A model generated the notes under the pieces. It made no database searches and was not told the origin of the DNA. It saw only the letters and a program-made list of their open reading frames with translations. 64,000 nt of DNA, from contig CP060755.1 of assembly GCA_023205875.1 (NCBI GenBank), positions 1,426,001 to 1,490,000 of the forward strand, written 5' to 3'. The position numbers and the translations under genes were made by a program. Of the stretch, positions 11,401 to 20,852 are shown one piece after another (positions within the stretch are counted from its first letter, which is position 1; each line of letters begins with the position of its first letter). The stretch comes from Chloropicon primus. Taxonomy: Eukaryota > Chlorophyta > Chloropicophyceae > Chloropicales > Chloropicaceae.

Positions 11401-12190
11401 TGGAGATGTAGTGCCACCCGCAAGCCACAAAGTGGGACATGAACAACACCTTGGCAAGCAACCTCAGGAGCTCGAAGACGGTCGGGTGTATTCCAGTCAT
11501 TTCCTCGAGATTGCTCACTGCTGCGCCTAACTTTCGCAGCCTGCCAAGCTTGAGGAGCCTGAAGAACCTGATGAGCTTCAGGGCTTTCAAGCCCGACCCG
11601 CTCCGCCCTGACGCTAATTCGACGATGACGTTGAAAGGCACCGTGGCCCCCATATCAATCCAGAACCACTTCTTCAGGTACCGCTTTGCAATCTGTTTGT
11701 GGCTCGTGATCAAGACCATGTTGGGGTCATAAAAGCCCGTGAAGAAGTTGGTGATGATATCAAGGGCAAACAACGAGTCAATCGTGTAGTCTATGATGGC
11801 GTCGTTCCCCGTGATGCCGATTTCCAAGTCAAATCCTATCCTTGTCGTCACCGTAATCACGGAGTACACAATGAGCGCGCACAGGAACACGTCCCAACCG
11901 AGCTTGTAATTCGAGTTCGGCAGGAAGACGCTGTCTTCGAAGATCTTGCTCGTTGCCTCGGGTCTTGCGCCGATGTTCCCTTCCTGGCCCCGAAGAAATT
12001 TGGCCAAGGACTTTCTCAGGCCAAAAGAAGCTCTCTGTGCGAAGCCGACTTTTGCACTCGGGGCTTGGTCACCGCCGGCACCGTGCTCCTCTGAGATCGG
12101 AGCTATTCTCATCTTGCGGTGCGAACGTGACTCCGTGTGGGGCACGTTCGCCATGGACCTCCGCACATTGTGCGCGACGACGATAGGCAT
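8492..12190 (-). CDS. Tandem two-repeat CNBD/EAG-type potassium channel
   Basis: One uninterrupted 1232-residue frame encoding two consecutive six-helix channel units. Unit 1 has a voltage sensor (S4-like LKLIRFFRLLKLGRLRK, residues 205-220), pore filter GVGYGD (299-304) and a degenerate C-terminal nucleotide-binding-like domain. A linker rich in Arg/Ser/Gly follows. Unit 2 has S4-like LRLIRMLRLTRLMK, filter TVGYGD (948-953) and a well-formed C-linker and CNBD with GNHFGEVSML. In that CNBD the Arg expected before the TA(S/T)VRA motif is Thr (VPTTATVRA), so cyclic-nucleotide binding is doubtful. Both filters predict K+ selectivity; two subunits would make a four-pore-loop channel. TGTAA at 8437-8433 (minus) follows the stop. 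A second in-frame Met at residue 13 is an alternative start. Confidence 0.95.
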   Translation of the reverse strand: MPIVVAHNVRRSMANVPHTESRSHRKMRIAPISEEHGAGGDQAPSAKVGFAQRASFGLRKSLAKFLRGQEGNIGARPEATSKIFEDSVFLPNSNYKLGWDVFLCALIVYSVITVTTRIGFDLEIGITGNDAIIDYTIDSLFALDIITNFFTGFYDPNMVLITSHKQIAKRYLKKWFWIDMGATVPFNVIVELASGRSGSGLKALKLIRFFRLLKLGRLRKLGAAVSNLEEMTGIHPTVFELLRLLAKVLFMSHFVACGWHYISTTVSDGGIFAFIGLEGSSTASRYLMSLNWSIATMTGVGYGDIIPTSVNERVYAIFVQIMGASIFGFLLGNINTILDSINVRASYRRRKMNQVKHYVRQMEFPKELKLEIKRHFRHLCEKKEIFEVEHALSALSSSLYKEIVLQTFYELRYRFPIFIDNGPEFLMGCVSSMLPVAYYPGDEITSVGDTISEIHFLTEGIIHYVGNAAWSSGSGGDTDFFGALKGYERTLTTQERYENARKMPVDKRIVDHLDEGTVVGIFTDGSLLFEDLIGGKLTMQEFTTKAASFCDCYILEKSRYLELLHETRESIQERAEKGERRNQKLTELLHLNYQLMSFSVEGEINIVKMSQEVLVNDVVKSYVDLNNSGYQTIESNNPGGRRRTTKRSVFERVTDQFKGFRPSIVKKSNVVAPSASGISESRRGRTRRGGSNPDIQPYTSRLQHENKSLSEAMNASPYVINHEGQFKVRWEMVLCILILYSAITVPYLLSFDDEVKFGSFFWFLEIFVDTFFVTDLVLNFFTSYYHVGGLGKMRVRNHLRIAEHYLKSKWFVIDFFSSIPFDRILKLYFSSATRFKSLRLIRMLRLTRLMKLFKKSAYLEDLEDENPTLMQASKLLLQVSFSAHFLACAWYYVSIKGQTTCTRESIGEGLYNPHYCNWSVLERENVSGESKIQIYLASLYWAYTTMTTVGYGDIVPGSDSEAVMAVISMIFGVTMFAYVVGSMAVVVTSLNATARRVKQKIDDLDMFLREKDIDSSLHKKVKDYYGYYLRNLYAFDEEILLIDMPYSLRKKCLSHTYGKQLKSIPFFVDWDDFAISQIAPYIKNQQFEEGEIVLGEGEVGTHLFFIEMGCVDVLVQQRQINQLYRGNHFGEVSMLFKVPTTATVRAASTLKVFSIPGNSFKAILRKFHLTKNNLDIDALLTTIVNRVATLTYTTDMDSKIKDRMASFKEKGGPLKCLLLQDDYKYEARRYSL

Positions 12191-13063
12191 GATGAGAAGT
12201 TTGAGTCACACACGAGCCTAATTCACCGTCCTAAATCTCGAGTTCCCATTGCTCCCCTTGACTGTATGAGTGAAAGGCAAAACTTTTCTCCTCTCTGTGA
12301 CAAATCACCTTGACTGAGACGCGTCAAAGTCCTTCCATCCCTGCCCTAGACCTTCAGAACTGCCCGTAATCGTGTCATATCATTCTCTGTTGGATTCTCT
12401 GTTGGCTCACTCTCGCATTCCCACAAGAATTCTTGTACACACTTTTACATCCTAAAGGTTCGACCACAACCTCCACGGACTTCGGCTCCCGCTCGGCCCA
12501 CCTCGTCCCTCGAGCGCGCCACTGTTCGTTTCGGAGAGGGTACAGGCCAGTCCCGTCCCACGCACCTCTTCTTCCTCCCTTGCAACGTCTCACCTTGCTG
12601 AAACACGCAGCACGGCCTCCCAAGAGTGTTGCGTTCGGACACAAGCTCGAAAACCTCTCAGACCTGTGCCCGTCCTCGACAACCAGGGCCTCGTTCCCTA
12701 CCCCCACTCGTCTGGTCCCGTCCTCCCTTTGGTCCACCACGGACTTCGTTCCTTTGGTCCCTCGTCTCCACCCCCTTGTGCCCCTTCTGGTCCTTGGACT
12801 GCAGTTGGATGAAAGAATCATTCCAAGGAGAGAAGATGAAGCTCTCTCCTCAAGCCAAGCTCTCTCCCCTCCTCTCCAAACCAAATAGCGTAATACTTTC
12901 TAAGAAACGTCCTCTCCTCCTCCTCGCGCCTTGGCCGGAGAATCATCATTTTGATCGAAAATCCGTCTGTCAAGGGGGGAGAGGGAGGTGTGAGGGGGCG
13001 AGTCGAGGGGCTGGAAAGAAGGGAAGCGTGTGACGTGTTTGTGGTGACGAGGGAGAACAGAAC
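12191..13063. other. Divergent spacer between the K+ channel and SEY1
   Basis: 873 bp, the longest gap in the window. Open frames on both strands (about 12375-12888) overlap each other, have no recognisable domain and look compositional. It may hold both 5' leaders and promoters. I cannot rule out a small or noncoding gene, but see no support for one. Confidence 0.4.
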
Positions 13064-15579
13064 ATGTCGGCGGTTCAGATAGTGAACGGCGAAGGGAGCC
13101 TGGACCGGTCGGGTTTGACGTCTCTCCTGGAATCATGCGGAGTGGAGGGTGCTGGGCTCGAGTACTCTCTCATTGCGATCATGGGGCCTCAGTCGAGTGG
13201 GAAGAGCACGCTGCTGAACCACGTCTTTGGGACCTCTTTCCGCGAGATGGACGCGAGATCTGGGCGGTCGCAGACCACGCAGGTGGGTGGCGCCCAAGTT
13301 TTGGCGAGACGCGACGTCGAAAGAACCCCGTGAGAAGAAGGACGGGAGGTTTCTGTCTCCTCCTGAAGCTTCCCCCTTCGGCTCGCGCTGCGCTTTACTT
13401 ACACTCTTGCCTTTTCCGGTTCCTCCTTTCTCTTCCTACCTTGCAGGGTATTTGGTTGGCAGCCTCGCCCAAGCTGAGCGACGACAAGACGTTGGTGTTG
13501 GACTTGGAGGGGACGGACGGTCGCGAGAGGGGCGAGGATGACACGAACTTCGAGAGGCAGAGCGCCCTCTTCGCCCTCGCCGTGTCTGACGTGCTTCTGA
13601 TCAACTTGTGGCACCACGACGTTGGAAGGGAGCACGGCTCTGGAAAGCCTTTGCTGAAAACGATTCTGCAGGAGAACCTCAAACTTTTCGACAGCGGGAA
13701 GAAGAAGACTCTGGTGTTCGTTATCAGGGACCGCTCGTTGAAGACGCCGCTGGAAGCCCTGGCAAAGACGCTGAGGGAGGACCTGGAGAAGATTTGGAAC
13801 GGCCTGTCCAAGCCAGAGAACGAGGGGCGGGATGATGGCAAGGCCTGGGAGCTTGACGGCCACTTCGACCTCATCTTCACTTCTCTGCCAAACTACGAGG
13901 AGAAGGAAGAAGAGTTCGAGGCCGAGGCGACTCTGCTTCGATCCAAGTTCAAGAAATCGAACGAGGAAAACTACTTGCCATCCGAGAAGTCAGTTCCGGG
14001 GAGCGCTCTCTCGATGAGCATGGACCAAATCTGGAGCACCATCAAGGAGAACAAAAACCTCGATCTGCCCGCGCACAGGGTGATGGTAGCGACAGTGCGC
14101 TGCGATCAGTCCATATTGGAGTTGAGCCACGACTTTTCTGAGAACGCGGAGGTGAAGGCACTTGAGGACGAGGCGTCAGCAAGCTTGTTGGGTGATTACG
14201 GATCAAGGTGCAAGGGTGTCGTTGAAACGTACCTCTCAAGATTTGATGATCTTGTGGAGTTCTTTGAGGACTCGGTCATCGCGTCAAAGAGGCTCGAGTT
14301 GACTGAAAAGTTGGGGCAAATCATGTCAGGGGCAACCTCTGCGCAGAACGACTTTTGCAGGATGGATGCGCTCTCGTTCTACGGGAAAGAGGTCGGTGCA
14401 CTGGACAAGGACAAGTTCGCTGAAAGGGCCGCCAAGGTCAAGTCCGAATCGCTGGAGATGTTCGATACCAGCGTCATGAACGTCTCCATCACAGACGAAA
14501 CCCCTAAAGAGGTGGAAGATTTGCGGGTACGCCTTGAGGGAGAGATTCTGGCCATCTACAACGCAAGGATCAAGGATCTCAAGTCTCTCATCATGGAGTC
14601 CATGAAGAAGGTCCTTTCCAAGGCATTGTACATGCCATTCACAAACACCTTCGAGGATCTACCGGAGGACACCTGGGGAACCCTTCGCTCCGTGAAGACC
14701 AAGGTGATGAAAGAGCAGTGCCAGAGCATCGAGGAGGAGCTGGGAGGTCTGGGGCTGGACGCAGACAACCTCGAGGGTTGCAGGGAGGAGCTGACTTCTT
14801 TCGGGAAGGAGAGGTACACAAGTCTCATCGAGGAGTCCGTGAAGTCAGCACCCAAGATCCTCAAAGACAAGTTCGTCAAGTCTTTCTGTTACGACGGGAA
14901 GGGCACGCCACGAGTCTGGGGACCAAAAGTGGATGTCGGGGCGATAAATCTTGATGCCAAGAAAGAGGCCGCAAAGGCGCTCTGCTTGCTGACAGTCTCA
15001 CAAATAGAAAAGGAGCAGAAGGAGTTGACCAAGGTCGAGGAAGCCCTGGACACCCTGACCTCCTCGGAGGGGTCTGATCTCTCGCCCGTGTTTGCATCAG
15101 ATTCGTGGCCCGGGGTAGAAAAGGAATGCGTCTTGCTCGACCCCATGGAGTGCCGTTCCGTTTGGAGGCAGATGGAATCCGAGGTTTCCTACACGATTAG
15201 CCAGGCAGTTACTGCTCACGAAGCGGCGAAGCAGGCCAGCAATCGCGGTCCGCCCCTCTGGACTATCATTGCAATGGTGCTGCTCGGATGGAACGAGATC
15301 ATGTCCGTGCTCTACAACCCCCTCCTTCTCATTTTTCTCGTCTTGCTCTTCGTCTTCGGGAGGGCTGTATGGCTGAGGATCGACATCGGGTCCGAGCTGG
15401 AGAAGGGCTTTATCCCAGCATTGGTCTCCATCTCGCTGAAGATCACCCCCATCCTGATCGAGGTGTGCCAACAGTTTGCGTGGCAGGTCAAGGAAGCCAT
15501 CGAGAAGAACGCTGAGGCTGGGAAGCCAAAGGAGAAGGTAGCGACAAACGCAACCCCTACAAGCAAAAAGGACGATTGA
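13064..15579 (+). CDS. SEY1: Sey1/RHD3/atlastin-like ER-fusion GTPase
   Basis: Dynamin-like GTPase that fuses ER tubules and keeps the reticular network. Two exons, 13064-13282 and 13447-15579, phase 0, give 783 residues, the usual size for Sey1/RHD3. The P-loop GPQSSGKST is at residues 41-49, SGRSQTTQ spans the intron region, switch-II DLEGTDGRERG follows, and VIRDRS carries the G4 RD motif. A long helical bundle precedes two hydrophobic hairpin segments (around MVLLGWNEIMSVLYNPLLLIFLV, split by polar residues) that anchor it in the ER membrane, then an amphipathic tail and Lys-rich end. Homologues across plants and fungi share this layout. TGTAA lies 22 bp after the stop. Confidence 0.96.
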
Positions 15580-15906
15580 TTGGTTGATTGACTATCGACT
15601 TGTAAAAAGAGGTTCACAATCCCCTTCCCTGTCGTTCCCTCTCTCTGGTCACAAGCCGAGCGTTACCCTCGTGGCCTTAGCCACGGAGTCACAGCACTTG
15701 AAATTCCTCGGAACTCCTTGGTCGATCTCGAGAGGAGAGGAGAGTCCTCGGGAGAGACGGGGACGGGGGTTGCGCAAGGCGAGAGACGAGGACAGGGAGG
15801 GAACCTCCTCCTGTCCTGTTGAGGAGATTCCTGCCTGGTTTCGAGAAAGAGGAGTGATTTGGTCGATAGAAACGACGATCGACGTTGGGAGTGAGGATTG
15901 CAAAAG
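15580..15906. other. Spacer between SEY1 and a downstream unknown
   Basis: 327 bp between two genes on the plus strand. It contains the SEY1 TGTAA signal at 15601-15605 and a purine-rich leader from about 15730. No gene or RNA is recognised. Confidence 0.4.
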
Positions 15907-16593
15907 ATGGCAGCAGCGATCCCTCGCCGGCGATGGAAGGAGGGGCCAAGGAGTGACGAGGAAGGGGATGAACAGCCAGAGCAGTCGAAAGCCTCCGGGA
16001 AGACCTCGCGCGACCAGGGGAGTTTGGACGAAATCTCGAACTGCTTGCTGCTCTCTCCAAACGGCATGAAAGTGCCGCAGACTGCGGGGAGGAAGTTCTC
16101 GGTTCGAGGCATGGTTCAGAGCAAGACCATAAGGAAGAGGGCAAGGCTTCGACTGTCCCTCAAGAGGGGATTCAGGGCGAGGCTGAGTTCTCCGGTGGCC
16201 GCAAGGGATAACTCGGTCAGGGACTGCACTGCGTTGGAAGCTCGAAGCTCGTCTGTCAAGGCGCAGCAGCCCGTTTCGAACCCGGTATCGTTCCAGTCGC
16301 CGATCAGGGCGAAGGAGGCCCCGGATGCCTCCCAATCCATTGTTGGGGCGGCCCTTGCTGAAGCCGAGAAAACGCCTTTTGAGTTCGGGAAAAGTGAAAT
16401 GAAAAAGGAGACTGCCCCGGTCCTCAGCTCTGCCGCACCGCTCGCATCAGGGCTGACTCTGCCCATCGGCATCCCAAGCTATGGGTCAACCTCGACTCCC
16501 GTCTTCTCGGCTAGTGGATTTAGCGTTGGGAGTGGGGGCACCGTGGTGTCTGCGTCATCTTCGCAAAGAAGGAAAGGTAGAAGAAAGCGTTGA
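15907..16593 (+). CDS. Hypothetical basic protein
   Basis: Single-exon frame of 228 residues with no recognised domain. It is strongly basic at two places: KTIRKRARLRLSLKRGFRARL in the middle (nuclear-localisation-like) and the C-terminus SSQRRKGRRKR. The last third is Ser/Gly/Val-rich with a single FG (FEFGKSE) and a GFSVGSGG stretch, which loosely resembles tails of nuclear-basket nucleoporins; that is a weak hint only. No signal peptide or membrane segment. The start is the ATG two codons after a TTG. It converges with the CPA2 antiporter gene. Confidence 0.6.
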   Translation: MAAAIPRRRWKEGPRSDEEGDEQPEQSKASGKTSRDQGSLDEISNCLLLSPNGMKVPQTAGRKFSVRGMVQSKTIRKRARLRLSLKRGFRARLSSPVAARDNSVRDCTALEARSSSVKAQQPVSNPVSFQSPIRAKEAPDASQSIVGAALAEAEKTPFEFGKSEMKKETAPVLSSAAPLASGLTLPIGIPSYGSTSTPVFSASGFSVGSGGTVVSASSSQRRKGRRKR

Positions 16594-16709
16594 AGATGGT
16601 TCTTCGTTGTTCCTAATTATAAGTTTAAAACCGTACATTATATCCCTTGTATCCCTTATTTTGTCGAAGACCACCTACGCATGGGCTCCGCTCTTGGTAT
16701 ATGGTACAC

Positions 16710-17966
16710 TTAGACTTTTGTTTCGCCCAACGCTGTCAGTGCAGCTTTGTACATCGTGGGCCCCGTGACTTGATTCATGAGGATGATACAGACTAGAAAG
16801 GTGAAGAAAGGCCCGGCCCACTCCGGGAACTGCAAGAGCACTGATTTCGACAACCCCATCGCGATTCCAGCCTGAGTCACGTAGGCCATCCAACCAATCT
16901 CTTTGTGCTCTTCAGCCGACCCGCCCAGCTTGCTCCCGATCTTGGTTCCCGCGTACAGGGACAAAAGCCTGGCAGAATACACGAAAAAAGCCGGCTGGAA
17001 GAAGTGGGGAAGCGTGTCAATGTGGACACTGGCGCCTGCTAGAGCAAAGAATGCCATGTATATGGTCGGCATCACGTCGTGCAAAACCGATACGAAGTCC
17101 TTCTTCGTTGGATTGGGCTCCAGGTTCACTTTGGTTGCCCCCAGGACCAGGCAGGCCAGCAGGGGCTCTGCACCAAAGAGCTCAGAGGTGTAGAAGACGA
17201 ATGCGGCGGAGGCGACAAGGTAAAGGCACCCGATTTTCCTCTGGCTTCGTTCCCCGCCGATCTTCATCGAGAACAATTTCCTCTGCACGAAGGCCCCGAA
17301 GACGCCCAGGGCCGCGGCCACGTTAATCTTGAAAAGTGTGGTAAGCGCGTGGGTGATTATCGCGCTCTCCTCCTCCCTGTGGAAAGACAGGCGAGCTGTC
17401 GCAAGATTCAGCGAGAAGAGGACGATCACGATCACGTCTTTCACTATGATGACAGCGAGAGACACCGTGGCAAAAGGACCTTTTGCCTCAAGCTCCTTAA
17501 GAACAGCCACAGCAGAGGCTGGTGACCTCGCCAACATGATCGTTGCCACGATGCTGGACAGGATTGGGATCTTGTCCGAGCTCACAATGCTTGCCAGCGT
17601 GGTTTTTGGCAGGAGCACCATCGTGCTCGAGAAAACAATCACCCACGTCGCCACGCATATGGATAAGACGAGCCACAGAATCTGCTTCCCAACGTTCCCA
17701 AGCTCCTTGAGGCGAAGCTCCGAGCCAGCGGATATCCCAATGAGGCCCAGGCACACCTTCTCGATCAACTCCAGGTCTCTCAAGGCGTCGCTCGTAAGAA
17801 AACCAAGGCAACTAGGGCCGCACAGCACGCCACTTACGAAGAATCCTGTAATGAGGGCCAGCTTAAGGTGTCTCTGACAAAGCTGACCCACAGCAGAGGC
17901 CGTCGGAAGCAGCAGCGCCGCCGAAAGATAGTGCCGAGCAACCCGACTCAGCTCGAGCACACCCAT
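16710..17966 (-). CDS. CPA2-family monovalent cation/proton antiporter
   Basis: Membrane protein of 418 residues, no intron, built of about twelve hydrophobic segments. Family features are LKLALITGFFVSGVLCGP near residue 35, LGLIGISAGSELRLKEL (unwound TM4 region), MLARSPASAVAVLKEL (ion-binding helix region with conserved Ser/Pro-Ala) and VIIVKDVIVIVLF. These mark the CPA2/KefB-KEA type of Na+/H+ or K+/H+ exchanger. The usual C-terminal RCK/TrkA-N domain of KEA proteins is absent, so it is a core transporter only. The membrane location (plastid, vacuole, plasma membrane) cannot be read. Convergent with the basic unknown. Confidence 0.92.
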   Translation of the reverse strand: MGVLELSRVARHYLSAALLLPTASAVGQLCQRHLKLALITGFFVSGVLCGPSCLGFLTSDALRDLELIEKVCLGLIGISAGSELRLKELGNVGKQILWLVLSICVATWVIVFSSTMVLLPKTTLASIVSSDKIPILSSIVATIMLARSPASAVAVLKELEAKGPFATVSLAVIIVKDVIVIVLFSLNLATARLSFHREEESAIITHALTTLFKINVAAALGVFGAFVQRKLFSMKIGGERSQRKIGCLYLVASAAFVFYTSELFGAEPLLACLVLGATKVNLEPNPTKKDFVSVLHDVMPTIYMAFFALAGASVHIDTLPHFFQPAFFVYSARLLSLYAGTKIGSKLGGSAEEHKEIGWMAYVTQAGIAMGLSKSVLLQFPEWAGPFFTFLVCIILMNQVTGPTMYKAALTALGETKV

Positions 17967-18342
17967 GCTTCTCTAAACCCGTCCGTCCCCGCCCCTAGCC
18001 TCTCTAAAGACCCCGTGTCATGATCAAAGGTTGCTGCGCTCGACCAACCACCACCCTGCTGACCGTGGGGATTCTCTAAGATATGAATCCCCCGGAGGAG
18101 ATCTGCAGTTCACCTGCGCGGCCTTCGACGAGGGGGGGGGCTTCGAGGAGGAGGAGGGTGCCTCGCCTGCCCTTTTTGGATTGGGTTGGATTGGGTCGGA
18201 TGAGATTGGATTGGGTCCCACCCCTCTCGCATCCAGCTCGGTCGATTACAAAAAGTTGGAGAGTTGGCGCGCGGCCCGACGAAGGCGGCCCACTCCCCAG
18301 GCAAGCGAAAAACAGGTTTATAAGAGGGCACCTCGGGGCGAC
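17967..18342. other. Spacer with a GGATTGGGT-type repeat
   Basis: 376 bp between two minus-strand genes. Bases 18176-18220 hold imperfect tandem copies of GGATTGGGT. The rest has no gene I can support; open frames over it are the out-of-frame read-through of the neighbouring small gene. Confidence 0.45.
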
Positions 18343-18748
18343 TCACAGGCACTCCGCAACAGAGGTGCACAGAGTTCCCCAAGGGTTCTCTGTCACTCCG
18401 CCGATGATAATCTCTTTCTTCGTGTCCTGATCCACCGAAAACATCTCGGGCCAACCTTGCCTGTCCAAGTCTGCAAGGAAGAACGGAGCGGCGTTCGAAG
18501 ACAGAGGAGTGAGTAAAACGTGGCAGACTGATCAATCGATGGCCGAGCGTGACCGGGCCAGAAGAGTCGGCCTTACCTGCTAGACGGAACCACTCCAACT
18601 TCTTCTCCCTGGTGAAACTGGACTGCAGGGTCCTCCGCCTGAGTGGCCCATGACTTTCTCCCGAGGAACCGCCCGGGAGCATCGCAATGAGGGCGGCCAG
18701 GAGGGCGAGCGCCGCCAGCTCCCTCGCCCTCGCATGGAATCGCGACAT
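18343..18748 (-). CDS. Small secreted or membrane-anchored protein
   Basis: Two exons (18748-18577 and 18470-18343) joined at a phase-1 GT-AG intron give 99 residues. The N-terminus MSRFHARARELAALALLAALIAMLP is a clear signal peptide or signal anchor. The remainder, EKKLEWFRLADLDRQGWPE then EIIIGGVTENPWGTLCTSV, is short and contains two cysteines. I do not recognise the family; the size and layout fit a small secreted inhibitor or lumenal protein. Without splicing the frame runs into Pro/Arg low-complexity sequence, which supports the intron. Confidence 0.5.
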
Positions 18749-19327
18749 GGTGAAGAGCGACTTCTTCTTACGCCTGAACCACGACCAGCCAAGCCACCTC
18801 TCCGCTCCTTAAACTGGCGGGTTTGAAGCGAGAGAGAAAGGAAGGTCAAGGAATATCGGGCACCCGCGTCGACACGAAGACGCACAGGCTTGAACCCCCT
18901 CAATTGAGACTACGCCGTGCCGCGAGACGCACGCGCAATTGCCCCGTCCGCCCCGTCTCCCCTTCGTCCCCGATGTGAATCCAAGAAAAATTTTTTCCCA
19001 TTCCTCATGGAGAGACGGGACGGGGCAAAATTCCCCTTTGTTGGGAGTGGATAAATGGTGGCGGGCGAGGAAAGCGAGCAAAAAGCGAGCATCTGGAGTA
19101 ATAAACAACGCTCCACGTCTTTGAAAATGGACGCAACCTTAAGCGAAAGGGGCAGCGCTGGGATGGATGCCTCGGGCTTCATTTGCGACGATGTGTTGGT
19201 CGCAATATCCCGTACACGTGGAGCGCAAAAAGTCTTTTCTCGTCTTTCCTGCTGCCCTCTCTCCGCTTCTTCCTCACGCACGCCCAGGGTGTCCAGTCCC
19301 CGTTGCTCTGTCTGTCGCGAACATGGT
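18749..19327. other. Spacer, nothing recognised
   Basis: 579 bp between two minus-strand genes. Short overlapping frames on both strands show no domain. It presumably holds the promoter of the small secreted gene and the 3' end of the next gene. Confidence 0.4.
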
Positions 19328-20608
19328 TCAAGAATTTTCTTCGCTCACAAGGGCAGGGGGATTCCCCGGGCCCGCCCCGGAATCCCGCGATTCGCGGCAG
19401 TCCTCTTCCCCTTGAGATTCGCTTTTGTTGCCCCTTCCTCGAATTTGGGGCACCTCCGATGATTGGGCACCTCGGCTTTGCGCACTGCCGCTCGTCCCCA
19501 CGTCCAGCGGCGCTTTCGATTTCTTCCATCTCTTCCACGTCTGCAATGCAGTGGATTGCAGGAGCCTGTCCTTCTCAGCGACCCTGGTACCCGCCACGTT
19601 CTTCCGCTTGCCTCCAACGGAAAGAGACAAGAGCGGCCCGCCTAACGCGCCCTCTTGGTCCTGGCAGCAACTGCTTGTGAAGAAACGACCGTCTGCCATC
19701 AAATCGTCAGAGACTTTTCCGTGGTCGTGCGGCCCGTGGGGAAGGACTTCTCCCAGTGATGGAGAGAGGTGGAAGAAAGTGTGGTCGCTTGCATGCAGCT
19801 CAAACCACTCCTTCAGGTGTCCACAGAGGCTCACCACTCCCTCCATGCTGCGGAACTTTGTGTCACTCAAGAGCAGACCAAGACATGCGAGGTCGCACAC
19901 GCCCAGTTGGTGTTTATGCTCCATCATGCTTCTGCCTGAATTCGCGTGCATGTTCACTGCGCTGGGGTCGAAGCCGGAAGCCTCCAGGAAGGAAGACAGC
20001 AGCTTCTTGTCTCGCCCCCCCTTCCCTTTCAACGCTTTGTCACGCCTCGCTTTGTCGCCGCTGCTTGGTGCTTTTGAGACCTCGTTGCTGGCCTTTGGCT
20101 CTGACCGCGCGAGGCCCGGGCGACCACAGAAGTAGGCGTCTTCATCACGCAGCGAGCCGAACTTCTGCACCGGCTTCACTGATCTTTCGCTTCTTCTTAC
20201 CGAAGTATCGTGAGGCCTTGGGAACGCTCGGTCGTCTGCCTGACTGAGCGTGCCTTCTCCGGGAGACTGCCCGTCCAGAGCAGGCGCTTTGGCCGCACGG
20301 AACTTGACGGTAGGGTTCAACACAGCGTCAAGCTGGTCGTCCGCGGAGGGTCCTCCAGAGATCGGAACTAGCTTGCCGACCCCAACGCCCTCCGTAGAGT
20401 CGGACGCCGCCTGGACGGAGGGGGACGCAAAGCCGACCCCCTTCTTCAGAACTTGGGAGGGCATATTCGCGTACAACTCCGCCTCGGTATCGACTCTCGG
20501 AACCGACCTCGAGAGTTGCATCGACCGTCCCAAGTCCCCCTCAGCGCCCGCGCCCCCCGTCGTGGTGGTGGTCGTGGTGGTCGTCAAGTCAGTCTCCTCC
20601 ACCTCCAT
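19328..20608 (-). CDS. Hypothetical protein, mostly disordered
   Basis: Single-exon frame of 426 residues. It opens with MEVEETDLT and a nine-Thr run, then Ser/Gly/Asp-rich disordered sequence with RSERSVKPVQKFGSLRDEDAYF near residue 140. A more ordered part (about 205-300) contains KLLSSFLEASGFDPSAVN, DLACLGLLLSDTKF and SLCGHLKEWFELH. The C-terminal quarter is again disordered and basic. No known domain is recognised. Sustained length, an ordered hydrophobic core between disordered flanks and the compatible strand layout support a real gene. Confidence 0.65.
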   Translation of the reverse strand: MEVEETDLTTTTTTTTTGGAGAEGDLGRSMQLSRSVPRVDTEAELYANMPSQVLKKGVGFASPSVQAASDSTEGVGVGKLVPISGGPSADDQLDAVLNPTVKFRAAKAPALDGQSPGEGTLSQADDRAFPRPHDTSVRRSERSVKPVQKFGSLRDEDAYFCGRPGLARSEPKASNEVSKAPSSGDKARRDKALKGKGGRDKKLLSSFLEASGFDPSAVNMHANSGRSMMEHKHQLGVCDLACLGLLLSDTKFRSMEGVVSLCGHLKEWFELHASDHTFFHLSPSLGEVLPHGPHDHGKVSDDLMADGRFFTSSCCQDQEGALGGPLLSLSVGGKRKNVAGTRVAEKDRLLQSTALQTWKRWKKSKAPLDVGTSGSAQSRGAQSSEVPQIRGRGNKSESQGEEDCRESRDSGAGPGNPPALVSEENS

Positions 20609-20852
20609 CCTTTGTCAGCCGCCGAGCGTTACCCCACCACTTTCTCCTCTCTCACCAAAAAAGAAAAAGCTTGCCTCTGCCTCTCTAGAGAGATAGAGAG
20701 AGAGGGGCTCACGCACAGGAAGAAGACCGCCTGTGGCTCTCGCGAGGCGTTAGTTCACTCGATGGCGAAGCTTTTGCTCCAAGTATATTACACTGCTCGA
20801 GTTCACGGACTCGCTCTTACATCATGGGAGGGGCGGCAAGCTCTCCCCCCGG

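Noticed and set aside
12455-12475. GGTTCGACC resembling a tRNA T-arm
   Set aside because: No matching acceptor or D-arm could be found around it; no tRNA fold.
12375-12888. Overlapping frames on both strands between the K+ channel and SEY1
   Set aside because: No domain, no splice or codon support, and the two strands mirror each other in composition.
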